From Brevibacterium moorei (GTDB lineage: Bacteria; Actinomycetota; Actinomycetes; Actinomycetales; Brevibacteriaceae), in the NCBI RefSeq assembly GCF_024580735.1, contig NZ_JANIJX010000003.1, forward strand, positions 144,895-208,894: a stretch of DNA of 64,000 nucleotides. The letters are read 5' to 3'. The notes beneath the pieces are model-generated. The model was given only the letters and a program-made list of their open reading frames with translations. It ran no database searches and had not been told where the DNA came from. This document shows, piece by piece, positions 32,010 through 40,213 of the stretch (position 1 is its first letter; each line of letters opens with the position of its first letter). The position numbers and the translations under genes were made by a program.

Positions 32010-32555
32010 ATGAAGCTCGTCATCACCCCGAACGCGCAGGCCTCCCAGACGGAGCACCCCGGTAAGGCGACGCTGCGCACGTTCATTCAGACGCTCATCC
32101 CGACGCTAGCCCTGGCCCTGATCGCAGCGCCCCCGGTCGTGCAGGCGATCATTGACGAGTTCGCCCGCCATGATGTCACCCTGCCGGCATGGGTCTATGC
32201 GGCCCTGTCCGGTGTCGCCGTCGCCGCGTCCCTCATCTCCGCCCTGGTCGCCCGCATCATGGCGATCCCGCAGGTCGAAGCGCTGCTGCGCACGATCGGC
32301 CTGGGCGCGGCACCGAACCAGGTGCCGGCCGACGACCACGCCGACTACGTCCACATCGACCCCGACCAGCTCACTGCTGATGATGGTGCCGAGGCTGTGG
32401 ACTATGACGACTTCGAGCTGGTTGATGAGGCCGGCGCCGAGGATCCTGACCCGGTCGAGATCGGGGACGACTCGGACGGCGACGGGGACGAGGCCGAGGT
32501 GGTAGATGACACGGACACCACCCCTGCCCCTGCTGACTACGAGCCGAGGCACTGA
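32010..32555 (+). CDS. Holin
   Basis: 181 aa from ATG 32010, one base after the endolysin stop. Two transmembrane helices (about 24-47 and 58-84) and a very acidic C-terminal tail (DDGAEAVDYDDFELVDEAG onward). Topology and location next to the endolysin fit a class II holin that opens the membrane at lysis. Confidence 0.75.
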   Translation: MKLVITPNAQASQTEHPGKATLRTFIQTLIPTLALALIAAPPVVQAIIDEFARHDVTLPAWVYAALSGVAVAASLISALVARIMAIPQVEALLRTIGLGAAPNQVPADDHADYVHIDPDQLTADDGAEAVDYDDFELVDEAGAEDPDPVEIGDDSDGDGDEAEVVDDTDTTPAPADYEPRH

Positions 32556-32833
32556 TGGCAGAAGGACCAGACTTCACCGACATGGACGACACTCAACTCG
32601 AGCTGGCCCGCTTGGAGGTCGAGCGGCAGCAGCTGATCCGCACGAACCGCAAAGCCGTGGCCCGGGAACTCAAGCGGGCGACGGAGGACCTCGCGACTCA
32701 GTACCCGGACGTGTTCGCAGAGGAGTTCACGGCCGAGGGCGTAGAAGGCTGCCCCCTGTGCGTCCACGTGCCCATCGGCGAACCCGCCGCCGACGACCCC
32801 CACCTGCAGTACAAGAAACAGAACGCCGGATGA
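32555..32833 (+). CDS. Hypothetical protein at end of lysis operon
   Basis: 92 aa; its ATG overlaps the holin stop (TGATG). Helical N-terminus (LELARLEVERQQLIRTNRKA) and a CPLC pair. Last forward gene before the bidirectional terminator. Confidence 0.55.
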   Translation: MAEGPDFTDMDDTQLELARLEVERQQLIRTNRKAVARELKRATEDLATQYPDVFAEEFTAEGVEGCPLCVHVPIGEPAADDPHLQYKKQNAG

Positions 32834-32868
32834 CCTGTCACGGGTTTGTCCGCGATATGTTCCAACCG

Positions 32869-32905
32869 AAAGTGCCCCACCCTCTCGATGAGGGTGGGGC
32901 ACTTT
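32869..32905. terminator. Bidirectional terminator between convergent genes
   Basis: Perfect 16-base stem (AAAGTGCCCCACCCTC with its complement) and loop TCGAT. A and T runs at each end allow it to stop transcription from both the late operon and the opposing lipoprotein gene. Confidence 0.9.
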
Positions 32906-32919
32906 CGTCGTTGCAGCGG

Positions 32920-33369
32920 CTATTTCTTCTTCAGCTCGATCGTCATTTCGCTACCCATGGCCGACGCCTTGTAGCTGATGATGTCGTCCTTGTACGTGAA
33001 TTCCTTCGTCTTGTCGTCGGACGCCAGGAGAGACTTAGCCGTCTTGTCCTTGTCGTTCTTCGAGACCCAGGTGTAGTCCCCGGCAGTCTTGGGCGCTGTG
33101 AAGGACCCGGCCCAGTACAGGCTCTTGGTTTTTTGGTCGTCGCTGATCCAGTAGATCGTGATCGTTTTCTTGGTGATCGTGGCTTCCTGGTAGCCGGACT
33201 GGTCTACGTCCTTCTGTTCCCACGCGCCGGTGAGGTCTGGCGCGACTGCTGCCTCGGCGGTTACTCCGGCATTGGACGAGCCAGCGTCAGCCGCAGGAGA
33301 GGACGAGCATGCGGTGAGCAAAAGAGTGGCAGAGGCCGCAACAGCAGCCAGTTTTACAGGGAACGACAT
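32920..33369 (-). CDS. Lipoprotein at prophage right end (candidate lysogenic-conversion gene)
   Basis: 149 aa. Start taken at the ATG complementary to 33367-33369, giving a signal peptide with lipobox LLTAC (about residue 20); a longer frame upstream has no sensible signal. The mature part is a small beta domain (LTGAWEQKDVDQSGYQEATI, SLYWAGSFTAPKTAGDYTWV). It is transcribed against the late genes and lies next to the attachment site, the classic place for genes expressed from the lysogen. A surface role such as superinfection exclusion is possible but not shown. A TATGAT -10-like box is at 33407-33412 (minus). Confidence 0.7.
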   Translation of the reverse strand: MSFPVKLAAVAASATLLLTACSSSPAADAGSSNAGVTAEAAVAPDLTGAWEQKDVDQSGYQEATITKKTITIYWISDDQKTKSLYWAGSFTAPKTAGDYTWVSKNDKDKTAKSLLASDDKTKEFTYKDDIISYKASAMGSEMTIELKKK

Positions 33370-33457
33370 CTGTGGTCTTTCTCGAAAAGGGAGGGGTATC
33401 TCTCTGATCATAGACTGAGAGTCCACTGTGCGACTGATGTAGTAGCTCACACCTCGA

Positions 33458-33646
33458 TCACGGGGTGACTCGTGAGACCGTCATGACCGTTATCAGCACC
33501 CAGCCCGGGACATCGCCCCGGTCGGAGGCCAGTGCCCTGCGCACCCCTGGACGGGCGGAATCCGCGGAAGAACCGGCGGACAAGCGGGAGGACAGAGAGT
33601 GCAGGAGGGCCGCTAGACGCAGCCAGAGCAGGGTGAGGTGGGACAT
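33458..33646 (-). pseudogene. Truncated Tad-locus pilin-like peptide gene
   Basis: 62 codons from the ATG at 33644-33646 (GGAGAC upstream on the minus strand) to a chance stop at 33458. The sequence ends with DRGDVPGWVLITVMTV, the start of the conserved hydrophobic segment found in small pilin-like proteins encoded after tadC in actinobacteria; the rest of that segment is missing and replaced by SRVTP. The prophage most likely inserted here. The 3' part of the gene should lie beyond the left prophage end. Confidence 0.7.
33465..33505. other. Inferred prophage right attachment site (attR)
   Basis: The coding match to a Tad-locus pilin-like protein stops after the codons for ITVMTV (down to base 33476) and continues with unrelated codons to a stop at 33458. 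The phage/host junction is therefore near here. The core cannot be defined without the left end of the prophage. Confidence 0.6.
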
Positions 33647-33711
33647 GGGGTCTCCTTCGGGACTTCGATGGTGCGCGGGTGGAATGGGTGGGAAGACGGG
33701 GGTGGCCGGAC

Positions 33712-34653
33712 TCAACCTCCCAGATTCAGTACGGCCAGGGACGGGTAGACGGCGAAGACGACGGTCACCGGCAGGACGAACATGACGACGGGAACCAGCA
33801 TGCCGACCTCCTTCTTGCCGGAGAGCTCCATCAGCGACCTGCGGCCCTCCTCACGGACGTCGGCCGCCTGGGCGCGCAGGACCTCGGCCAGGGGAGTGCC
33901 GCGGGCGATCGCGATGGCGATGCCGTCGACGAACTGCACCAGACTGGGAATCCCCGTGCGGCGGGCCATCGTGTCCAGTGCCTCGACCAGGCCGGTGCCG
34001 GTGCGGGCGGCGGCGAGCGCACCAGCGAGTTCGCCGGAGAGCTCCCCTGAGGCGGTGCGGCATACGCGCTGCAGGGCGTCGACGGTGCCCTCACCGGCCA
34101 TAATCGACAGGGACAGCAGCTCCGCGATTGTGGGGAACTCCGCAAGGATCCGCTCCTCACGGCGCTTGACGCGCTGGGTCAGCCACCAGTCGTTGCCCAG
34201 ATGGCCCGCGGCCCCGCCGAGCACGATGAGGGCCAGGGCGAGCAGCGGATGGAAGCCGCGGCTGAAGGAGACGAGGCCGGCGAGCACGGCACCTGCGAGC
34301 AGACCCGCGACGATGCACAGGATCTGGCGGGCGCGGAAGCCCTCCACCGTGGCCCCCGGCCCCAGTCGGGCCAGGCGGGTCTGGATCGAGGTATCGGTGG
34401 TCAGGCGGCGCGCCGCCCACCGCGCCGAATCGGTGATCAGGCCGCGCAGGAGGCCGCCCATACCGCCGGCCGTGGGCGCTGCCGGGGCGTAGACGTGCGG
34501 GCCCAGGGCGGTGTTCGAGCGCAGATAGGGGGCAATCCGGTCGGCCAGGGTCGGTCTGCGGAACAGCGGCAACGCGCAGACCAGGAAAGTCAGGGAGGAT
34601 CCCAGCGCCAGGCCTGTGCCGATCACCACCGCAGGATGGGTCCAGGTCAGCAT
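33712..34653 (-). CDS. tadC: Tad pilus inner-membrane protein TadC
   Basis: 313 aa. Type II secretion F-domain about residues 165-290 (ILAEFPTIAELLSLSIMAGE, RTGTGLVEALDTMARRTG) and transmembrane helices near 8-28, 113-150 and 285-308. With TadB it forms the platform through which the TadA ATPase drives pilin assembly. Starts nine bases after the tadB stop. Its normal downstream partner genes are cut off by the prophage. Confidence 0.88.
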   Translation of the reverse strand: MLTWTHPAVVIGTGLALGSSLTFLVCALPLFRRPTLADRIAPYLRSNTALGPHVYAPAAPTAGGMGGLLRGLITDSARWAARRLTTDTSIQTRLARLGPGATVEGFRARQILCIVAGLLAGAVLAGLVSFSRGFHPLLALALIVLGGAAGHLGNDWWLTQRVKRREERILAEFPTIAELLSLSIMAGEGTVDALQRVCRTASGELSGELAGALAAARTGTGLVEALDTMARRTGIPSLVQFVDGIAIAIARGTPLAEVLRAQAADVREEGRRSLMELSGKKEVGMLVPVVMFVLPVTVVFAVYPSLAVLNLGG

Positions 34654-34663
34654 GATGGCCTCC

Positions 34664-35536
34664 TCATCGCAGCACCCGGGGTTCCTCCGGCAGCCTGCCG
34701 ATTCGCTTCATCGCCGAGTAGGCCGCCAGCGAGACGACCAGCCCGCCGCCCAGTAGCAGGGATCCCTGCACGCTGTCGTAGGCGGTAGTCGTCTCCGTGC
34801 GCGTGGCGAGCAGGGCCAGGACGATCCAGGGCGCGGCGACTGCCAGCCGGGCGCCGTTGACGGTCCAGGACTGGCGGGCGATCAGTTCCGCCCTGGTGCG
34901 CGCGTCCTCGCGCAGAAAGCTCCCCAGGGTTTTCAGCATCGTGCCAAGATCTGTGCCGCCGACCTCCCGGGTGATGCGCAGGGCTGCGACGATCCGGTCG
35001 GCCACAGGGTCGGCGGCGGCTGCCTTGAATGCGTCGAGGGCGGCGCCGAACGATCCCGTCGCCCGGTATTCGGATGCGAAGACGGCGAACAGGCCCCGCA
35101 GCTGGTCCGGTCCGCGTTCGGCCAGGCCGCACACGGCCTCGGGCAGGGACAGGCCCGCCCTGATCCCGGAGTTCAGGTGGTCGATCGCCTCCGGCCACAA
35201 CCCGCGGCGCTGAACCTGGGTGCGGCGGGCCCGTGCCCGAACGAAGAAGTAGGGGCCGGTGGTTGCGAACAATGCGAAACAGGCGCTGATGCTCACGACC
35301 GAGGTGAACAGCAGTCCCACGGCACCCACCAGGAGGCCGGATAGGGCACACAGGCCCAGCAACTGGGCGACCGAGGTGCGCGGAAGGCCCGCGGCGGTGA
35401 GCATATCGCGGGTCTCCGTGGTGAAGCGTGTGGGAGTGCGCAGTGGGCGTTCGATCCGCCACATGGACCACCAGATCAGGAAGAGGCCGATGCCCAGTCC
35501 CAGACCCGCCAGAACGGCCTGTGTCGATGAGCTCAT
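34664..35536 (-). CDS. tadB: Tad pilus inner-membrane protein TadB
   Basis: 290 aa with an F-domain about residues 115-235 (GLWPEAIDHLNSGIRAGLSL, LRITREVGGTDLGTMLKTL) and transmembrane helices at about 8-26, 60-100 and 235-275. ATGA overlap with tadA upstream shows translational coupling. Partner of TadC in the pilus assembly platform. Confidence 0.88.
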   Translation of the reverse strand: MSSSTQAVLAGLGLGIGLFLIWWSMWRIERPLRTPTRFTTETRDMLTAAGLPRTSVAQLLGLCALSGLLVGAVGLLFTSVVSISACFALFATTGPYFFVRARARRTQVQRRGLWPEAIDHLNSGIRAGLSLPEAVCGLAERGPDQLRGLFAVFASEYRATGSFGAALDAFKAAAADPVADRIVAALRITREVGGTDLGTMLKTLGSFLREDARTRAELIARQSWTVNGARLAVAAPWIVLALLATRTETTTAYDSVQGSLLLGGGLVVSLAAYSAMKRIGRLPEEPRVLR

Positions 35537-36798
35537 GCCGCCTGCTCCAGAATGTCGTGCAGGTCGAAACCCGAGCCGGCGAACCGGTCGCCCAGATGTG
35601 AGAAGCCGGAACCGCGCAGCAGCCGGCCGGCCCGGTCACGGGTGAACAGGGTCTCCAACTCGACGACATCGCCTTCGACCCCGCCGGGTACCGCAGCGAT
35701 CTCCTCGACAGTCCGGTGGCCCTGCGCGTTCATCCGCAGGTGCACGATGATGTCCACGCAGCCGGCGACTGTGGGCACGACGAACCCCGCGTCGACGTTC
35801 GACGAGGCCAACAGCGGCAGCGTGCACAGTTTCGTCACGGCGGAGCGGGCGGAGTTGGCGTGGATGCTCGACATGGCCGGCAGGCCGGAATTCATACCGA
35901 TCAGCATGTCGAAGGCCTCGGCTTCGCGGACCTCGCCCACGATGATCCGTGAGGGCCGCATGCGCAGGGCCTCCTTGACCAGGGTGCGCAGGGTGACCTC
36001 GCCGGTGCCCTCCAAAGACGGCTGGCGGCACTGCAGGGCCACCCAGTCGCGGGCCCGCACAGATAATTCAAACACTTCCTCACAGGTGATGACTCTCTCG
36101 CGACTGGGGATCGAGCCGGTCAAAGCGGCCAACATTGTGGTCTTGCCGGCCTGGGTCGCGCCGCTGATCATGATATTCGCCCCGCAGGTCACCGCCGCGT
36201 GTAGGAAGTGCGCCGCAGCAGGGGTCAGGGAGCCTGCGGCCACCAGGGCGTCGAGGCCGTGCGGGCGGGTGACGAATTTACGGATGTTCACGGCCGGGTA
36301 CCTGCGGGTGATATCGGGCAGGACCACGTGGAGGCGGGAGCCATCGGGCAGACTGGCGTCGACGAAGGGGCTGCTCAGGTCGACCCGGCGTCCGGTGGTG
36401 CGCAGCATCCGCTCGATCAGATCATCGACCTGGGCCTCCGTGAAGACCGTCGTGGTCAATTCGCTGACCCCGGACCGGCTGACGTAGACCGCGTGTGGGC
36501 CATTGAGCCAGATCTCTTCGACTTCGGGATCGTCCAGATACTTCTGCAAGGGGCCGAAACCCACGACATCGTCGGCGATCAGACGCCCCAGCTCGTCTTT
36601 GTCGGCGACGATTGGCAGGCTCCCGGAGAGGGTACGCTCATCGTAGTCGGCAATGGTCTCGGCGATGAGTTCACGGGTCAGCCCGGAGTCCAGCCGCGGG
36701 TCGATGCCGCGCTCGCGGATACGATTGTGCACCTCGCCGGAGATGATATCGATGGGCTCCAAGGGGACCTCGCTACGCTGATGAGTGTTGTGAGTCAC
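35533..36798 (-). CDS. cpaF: Tad pilus assembly ATPase TadA/CpaF
   Basis: 421 aa, GTG start at 36798. Secretion ATPase of the VirB11/GspE group: DDPEVEEIWLNGPH and an N-terminal domain, Walker A ISGATQAGKTTML about residues 213-225, the Walker B-type segment RIIVGEVREAEAFDML about 279-294 and SSIHANSARSAV. It powers assembly of Flp/Tad pili. A promoter-like TTGCAA-16-TATAAG lies upstream. The actinobacterial tadZ-like gene often preceding it is absent here: prfB is divergent next door. Confidence 0.92.
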   Translation of the reverse strand: MTHNTHQRSEVPLEPIDIISGEVHNRIRERGIDPRLDSGLTRELIAETIADYDERTLSGSLPIVADKDELGRLIADDVVGFGPLQKYLDDPEVEEIWLNGPHAVYVSRSGVSELTTTVFTEAQVDDLIERMLRTTGRRVDLSSPFVDASLPDGSRLHVVLPDITRRYPAVNIRKFVTRPHGLDALVAAGSLTPAAAHFLHAAVTCGANIMISGATQAGKTTMLAALTGSIPSRERVITCEEVFELSVRARDWVALQCRQPSLEGTGEVTLRTLVKEALRMRPSRIIVGEVREAEAFDMLIGMNSGLPAMSSIHANSARSAVTKLCTLPLLASSNVDAGFVVPTVAGCVDIIVHLRMNAQGHRTVEEIAAVPGGVEGDVVELETLFTRDRAGRLLRGSGFSHLGDRFAGSGFDLHDILEQAA

Positions 36799-36815
36799 GT
36801 CTATCTGTTACTGAC

Positions 36816-36843
36816 CTTATAGAGCGTTTCGGACTGTTTGCAA
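36816..36843 (-). promoter_or_regulatory. Promoter for the tad genes
   Basis: On the minus strand TTGCAA (36838-36843), 16-base spacer, TATAAG (36816-36821). This leaves a leader of about 10 bases before GTG 36798 with no clear ribosome site. Confidence 0.5.
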
Positions 36844-36918
36844 GAGTTTCTTGTGAAATATTTCCGACTTCGCGTGGGACTTGCTCATGGTGGGGTGTGG
36901 CGAGTTCCAGGGGGTGCC

Positions 36919-36947
36919 TGTCGTGTCGACCGGGCGTCCATTAGGAT
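36919..36947 (+). promoter_or_regulatory. Promoter for prfB
   Basis: TGTCGT (36919-36924), 17-base spacer, TAGGAT (36942-36947). The expected start of transcription is only a few bases before ATG 36957, a near-leaderless arrangement. Confidence 0.4.
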
Positions 36948-36956
36948 TGAGGCATT

Positions 36957-38078
36957 ATGGCCATGGACTTTGCGGCTGAAATCGCCGCCCTGCAACAGAC
37001 GTTCTCCTCGATTCGCGAGGTCTCCGATGTCGACCTGCTGCGCAGCGAGGTCGCCGAGCTCACGGAACAGGCTGCTGCTCCGGACCTGTGGGATCACCCG
37101 GATGAGGCCCAGGCCGTCACTTCGAAGCTCTCGCACCGTCAGTCGACCCTGGAGCGGTTGGAGAAGTTCGACTCCCGGATCGAGGACGTCGAACTCCTCG
37201 TCGAGATGGGCGAGGAGGAGAACGATCCGGACGCTCTGGCCGAGGCGGAGGCCGAGATCGACAAGCTCCGCGAGGACTTGGGGCAGTTGGAGATCTCCAC
37301 GTTGCTCAACGGCGAATACGATGAGCGCGCAGCCGTGATGACCGTGCGCTCGGGCGCCGGTGGTGACGATGCGACGGACTGGGCGCAGATGCTCACGCGG
37401 ATGTACATCCGCTGGGCGGAGCAGCACGACATCGGCGTGCAGGAACTTGATACCTCCTATGCCGAGGGTGCGGGGATCAAGAGCGCCACCGTGCAGTTCA
37501 ACGCCCCGTACGCCTACGGCAAGCTCAGTGTGGAGGCCGGTACACACCGGCTGGTGCGCATCAGCCCGTTCGACAACCAGGGCCGGCGCCAGACCTCGTT
37601 CGCAGCCGTCGAGGTCGTGCCCCTGATCGAGACGACCGACCACGTCGACATCGACGAGAACGACTTGCGCATTGACGTCTTCCGGTCCTCGGGCCCCGGC
37701 GGCCAGTCGGTCAACACGACCGACTCCGCTGTGCGCATCACGCACATCCCGACCGGCACCGTGGTCTCGATGCAGAACGAGAAATCACAGATTCAGAACC
37801 GCGCCGCCGCCATGCGCGTCCTGCAGTCCCGCCTGCTGCTGCTCAAGCGGGAGGAAGAAGAGCGGGAGAAGAAGAGCCTGGCCGGCGACATCAAGGCCAG
37901 CTGGGGCGACCAGATGCGCTCGTACGTCACGCACCCCTACCAGATGGTCAAGGACCTGCGGACGGGATACGAGGTCAACAACCCGCAGGGTGTGTTCGAC
38001 GGTGACATCGACGGGTTCATCGAGGCCGGCATCCGGTGGCGCAAGGAACAGGAAAAGGAAGCAGCCCAAGAGGCTTGA
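36957..38078 (+). CDS. prfB: Peptide chain release factor 2
   Basis: 373 aa. Recognises UGA/UAA stop codons and triggers peptide release. The SPF codon-recognition tripeptide occurs in RISPFDNQ and the catalytic GGQ in [16 protein letters not shown]. Domain 1 coiled coil occupies about residues 10-110. Length is normal. Unlike E. coli prfB there is no in-frame early stop, so no autoregulatory +1 frameshift is seen. ATG 36957 or 36963 could start. The stop is two bases before smpB. Confidence 0.97.
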   Translation: MAMDFAAEIAALQQTFSSIREVSDVDLLRSEVAELTEQAAAPDLWDHPDEAQAVTSKLSHRQSTLERLEKFDSRIEDVELLVEMGEEENDPDALAEAEAEIDKLREDLGQLEISTLLNGEYDERAAVMTVRSGAGGDDATDWAQMLTRMYIRWAEQHDIGVQELDTSYAEGAGIKSATVQFNAPYAYGKLSVEAGTHRLVRISPFDNQGRRQTSFAAVEVVPLIETTDHVDIDENDLRIDVFRSSGPGGQSVNTTDSAVRITHIPTGTVVSMQNEKSQIQNRAAAMRVLQSRLLLLKREEEEREKKSLAGDIKASWGDQMRSYVTHPYQMVKDLRTGYEVNNPQGVFDGDIDGFIEAGIRWRKEQEKEAAQEA

Positions 38079-38080
38079 GA

Positions 38081-38602
38081 ATGGCTAAGAAGCATGCGGG
38101 GTCGGTCGCCGATGAGCGGCCCGCACCGGAGAAGAAAGTGGTGGCGCGCAATCGGCGCGCCCGCTACGACTATCACATCGAAGAGACCTTCGAAGCGGGC
38201 CTGGTGCTCACCGGCACCGAGGTCAAATCCCTGCGCGAGGGCCGCGCCTCACTGACCGACGCCTTCGGACTGATCTTCCAGGACGAGGCGTGGCTCGAAC
38301 AGGCGTACATCCCGGAGTATCTGCAGGGATCCTGGACGAACCACTCTGCGCGCAGGCGCCGCAAGATGCTGCTGCACCGCGACGAGATCCTCAAGATCGA
38401 GCAGAAGTTGGGCGAGTCCGGGCGCACCCTGGTGCCCTTGGAGATCTACTTCCTGGGTTCACGGGTCAAGGTCGAGATCGCGATCGCCAAGGGTAAGAAG
38501 GACTGGGACAAGCGGCAGGCGATCAAGGAGCGCCAGGACAACCTGGAGGCCCGCCGTGCCATGTCGGATGCCCTGCGGAAGAACCGCGGCAAGAACCGCT
38601 GA
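38081..38602 (+). CDS. smpB: tmRNA-binding protein SmpB
   Basis: 173 aa from ATG 38081. Core motifs: NRRARYDYHIEETFEAGLVL, GTEVKSLREGRASL, and the basic C-terminal tail (ARRAMSDALRKNRGKNR) that enters the empty mRNA channel. SmpB carries tmRNA to stalled ribosomes. It has an extended charged N-terminus typical of actinobacteria. Next to prfB with a 2-base gap and followed by ssrA. The usual ftsE and ftsX genes between prfB and smpB are missing. Confidence 0.97.
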   Translation: MAKKHAGSVADERPAPEKKVVARNRRARYDYHIEETFEAGLVLTGTEVKSLREGRASLTDAFGLIFQDEAWLEQAYIPEYLQGSWTNHSARRRRKMLLHRDEILKIEQKLGESGRTLVPLEIYFLGSRVKVEIAIAKGKKDWDKRQAIKERQDNLEARRAMSDALRKNRGKNR

Positions 38603-38759
38603 CTGGCGCGACCCCTGTTCCTGGGGTATCGTTGAGCTTCGTCGGTTTTCTATTTCGTGTGCGGGAACGCGGCGGGGAATAGTGAGCCGGTGTACGGTGT
38701 TCCACCGGTGTGCCGAATGATCGGAAGGTCGGTCGGTACACGGTTTGGTAACTGAATAT

Positions 38760-39131
38760 GGGGATGATCGGTTTCGACGTGGGACAACGCGTCGAGAGAA
38801 GCGGGCCGAGAACGCGAAGTCATCTCGTTAATGTCCTTCGCAAACAATAGGTGCTAAGTCTAACAACCGCACCGAGTTCGCCCTCGCAGCCTGAGCTAGC
38901 GAGCGACTCCGTCAGTCCGGGTTTGCTTCCGCCCCGGTAGCTGGCGTCGTTTAGGGAGCCACTGCTGAGAACACATGTCGAGGGTGTTCTCGGGACTTTT
39001 ACTCGACTCCGTTCGTTGGTTCACATGTTCGTGTGAGAACCAGGACCTAAGAAACACAGTCACGGACTGCGCCCGGAGAAGACTCGGCAACTTGCTTGCG
39101 GACGGGGGTTCGATTCCCCCCATCTCCACCA
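38760..39131 (+). ncRNA. ssrA: Transfer-messenger RNA (tmRNA)
   Basis: 372 bases. 5' GGGGAUG pairs with 3' CAUCUCC before CCA (one G-U pair), forming the tRNA-like acceptor stem; GGGGGTTCGATTCCCCC is the T arm. The tag frame begins at the resume codon GCU 38853 and ends at UGA 38892-38894, coding AKSNNRTEFALAA. It rescues stalled ribosomes and tags the peptide for proteolysis. Located 157 bases after smpB. Confidence 0.97.
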
Positions 39132-39135
39132 GATA

Positions 39136-39167
39136 GGCCTCGGAAACCTTGAGTTTCCGGGGCCTTT
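39136..39167 (+). terminator. Terminator of ssrA
   Basis: GGCCTCGGAAAC and GTTTCCGGGGCC form a 12-base stem (one G-U pair) with loop CTTGA, followed by TTT. The next 154 bases to 39321 hold nothing I can identify. Confidence 0.85.
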
Positions 39168-39321
39168 GCTTGTTTCATAAGGGTTTTCCCAAGAACTTCC
39201 CCCGGCAGAGAACGACATGATGTTCGTTCAGATGACGCGGAATGGTCGTGCGGTGGTCACGGTCGTGATGAAACCCGACGACCCATTCCATCATCGCCCG
39301 CGGTCAAGCTGCGAAGAGAGA

Positions 39322-40074
39322 TCACGAGTCTCTTGCGGTTGGCCAGCCGTGCTTCTTCACATAGAACCGCTCGGCCTTCCAAAGATCGCCCACCGGTAGT
39401 CTGCGGGCCTGCTCTATTTCTCCCCGCATCCCCGGATCCCGGTTCAGCACACAGGCGAACACTTCGTCCCGCGATGCGAGGATCGCCTCCTGCTGCACCT
39501 CCGGCAAGGCGCGGATCTTCTCTCCAAGTTGCTCGAAGCCGGCGACTCGGGTGTTCCCTCGGCGCGAGGCGAAGACCAGGAGAACCAGTACGATTCCGGC
39601 CAGCGCGATGTCGAGCCAGGTCACGACGAATGCGAACGGGGAGACGTCATCGGACATGCGGGCCCACCTGGCCGTCGCACCGCAGCAGACGATGGAGACA
39701 AGAGCCGCTACAGCGAATTCGTACCTGCACAGCCGGCCCTGCTTCCACCAAGTCACGCCGATCATCAGCAGACCGATTCCACCGAGGAGCAGGCTCAGCG
39801 GCATGAGCACTTCGCTGAGGCCGCTGTTCATCGGAACGTTGTCGCTCGGAGCACGTCCCGGGGTGATCATCATGGGTCCCCAGGTCTGCACCACCCCGAT
39901 GACCGCCGCACAGCAGATCAGGGTCACCATGTTCCATATGCCCTCGCGGGTGAGTTCGCCCTTGAGGTCGGAATGGTCCTTCGCCATCAGTCGTTCGAGA
40001 CGCCCGTACGGGAGGTCGCCGAGCGAACCGCTACCGGAGACGTACTTCACTGCTGAGCTGCGTTCGGTTCCCAT
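39322..40074 (-). CDS. Hypothetical multi-pass membrane protein
   Basis: 250 aa from the ATG at 40072-40074 (a longer frame upstream overlaps the divergent promoter region). Four hydrophobic segments are visible, roughly residues 45-63, 80-100, 110-127 and 140-165, and a soluble C-terminal part of about 80 residues (FEQLGEKIRALPEVQQEAIL). Lower GC than the neighbours. No family recognised. Confidence 0.6.
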   Translation of the reverse strand: MGTERSSAVKYVSGSGSLGDLPYGRLERLMAKDHSDLKGELTREGIWNMVTLICCAAVIGVVQTWGPMMITPGRAPSDNVPMNSGLSEVLMPLSLLLGGIGLLMIGVTWWKQGRLCRYEFAVAALVSIVCCGATARWARMSDDVSPFAFVVTWLDIALAGIVLVLLVFASRRGNTRVAGFEQLGEKIRALPEVQQEAILASRDEVFACVLNRDPGMRGEIEQARRLPVGDLWKAERFYVKKHGWPTARDS

Positions 40075-40120
40075 GGATACCAGCCTGTCATGATTCCTAC
40101 AACTGCAGAGTGTTCTCTCT

Positions 40121-40163
40121 CGACAGTGCCGGCCGGTGACGTTTGCACTGGTCGGCACTGTCG
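40121..40163. promoter_or_regulatory. 11-base inverted repeat in a divergent promoter region
   Basis: CGACAGTGCCG (40121-40131) and CGGCACTGTCG (40153-40163) are perfect complements 21 bases apart, between the divergent membrane-protein and azoreductase genes. It could bind a dimeric regulator of one or both genes, or be a terminator-like hairpin. Confidence 0.45.
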
Positions 40164-40200
40164 GATTCGCAGCGGTGTCAGAACTCGGGCCCATCCGTCG

Positions 40201-40206
40201 TAGGCT
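40201..40206 (+). promoter_or_regulatory. -10 element TAGGCT of the azoreductase gene (leaderless)
   Basis: TAGGCT ends seven bases before ATG 40214 and there is no ribosome-binding site, as expected for a leaderless mRNA. Confidence 0.4.
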
Positions 40207-40213
40207 TGATCAC

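Noticed and set aside
38760..39131. ssrA as the prophage attachment site
   Set aside because: ssrA is a common attB, but the gene is intact with no integrase or repeat of its 3' end nearby; the phage border is in the Tad locus instead.
39217..39399. 60-codon plus-strand frame after ssrA
   Set aside because: No ribosome site, overlaps the end of the opposing membrane-protein gene, no features.
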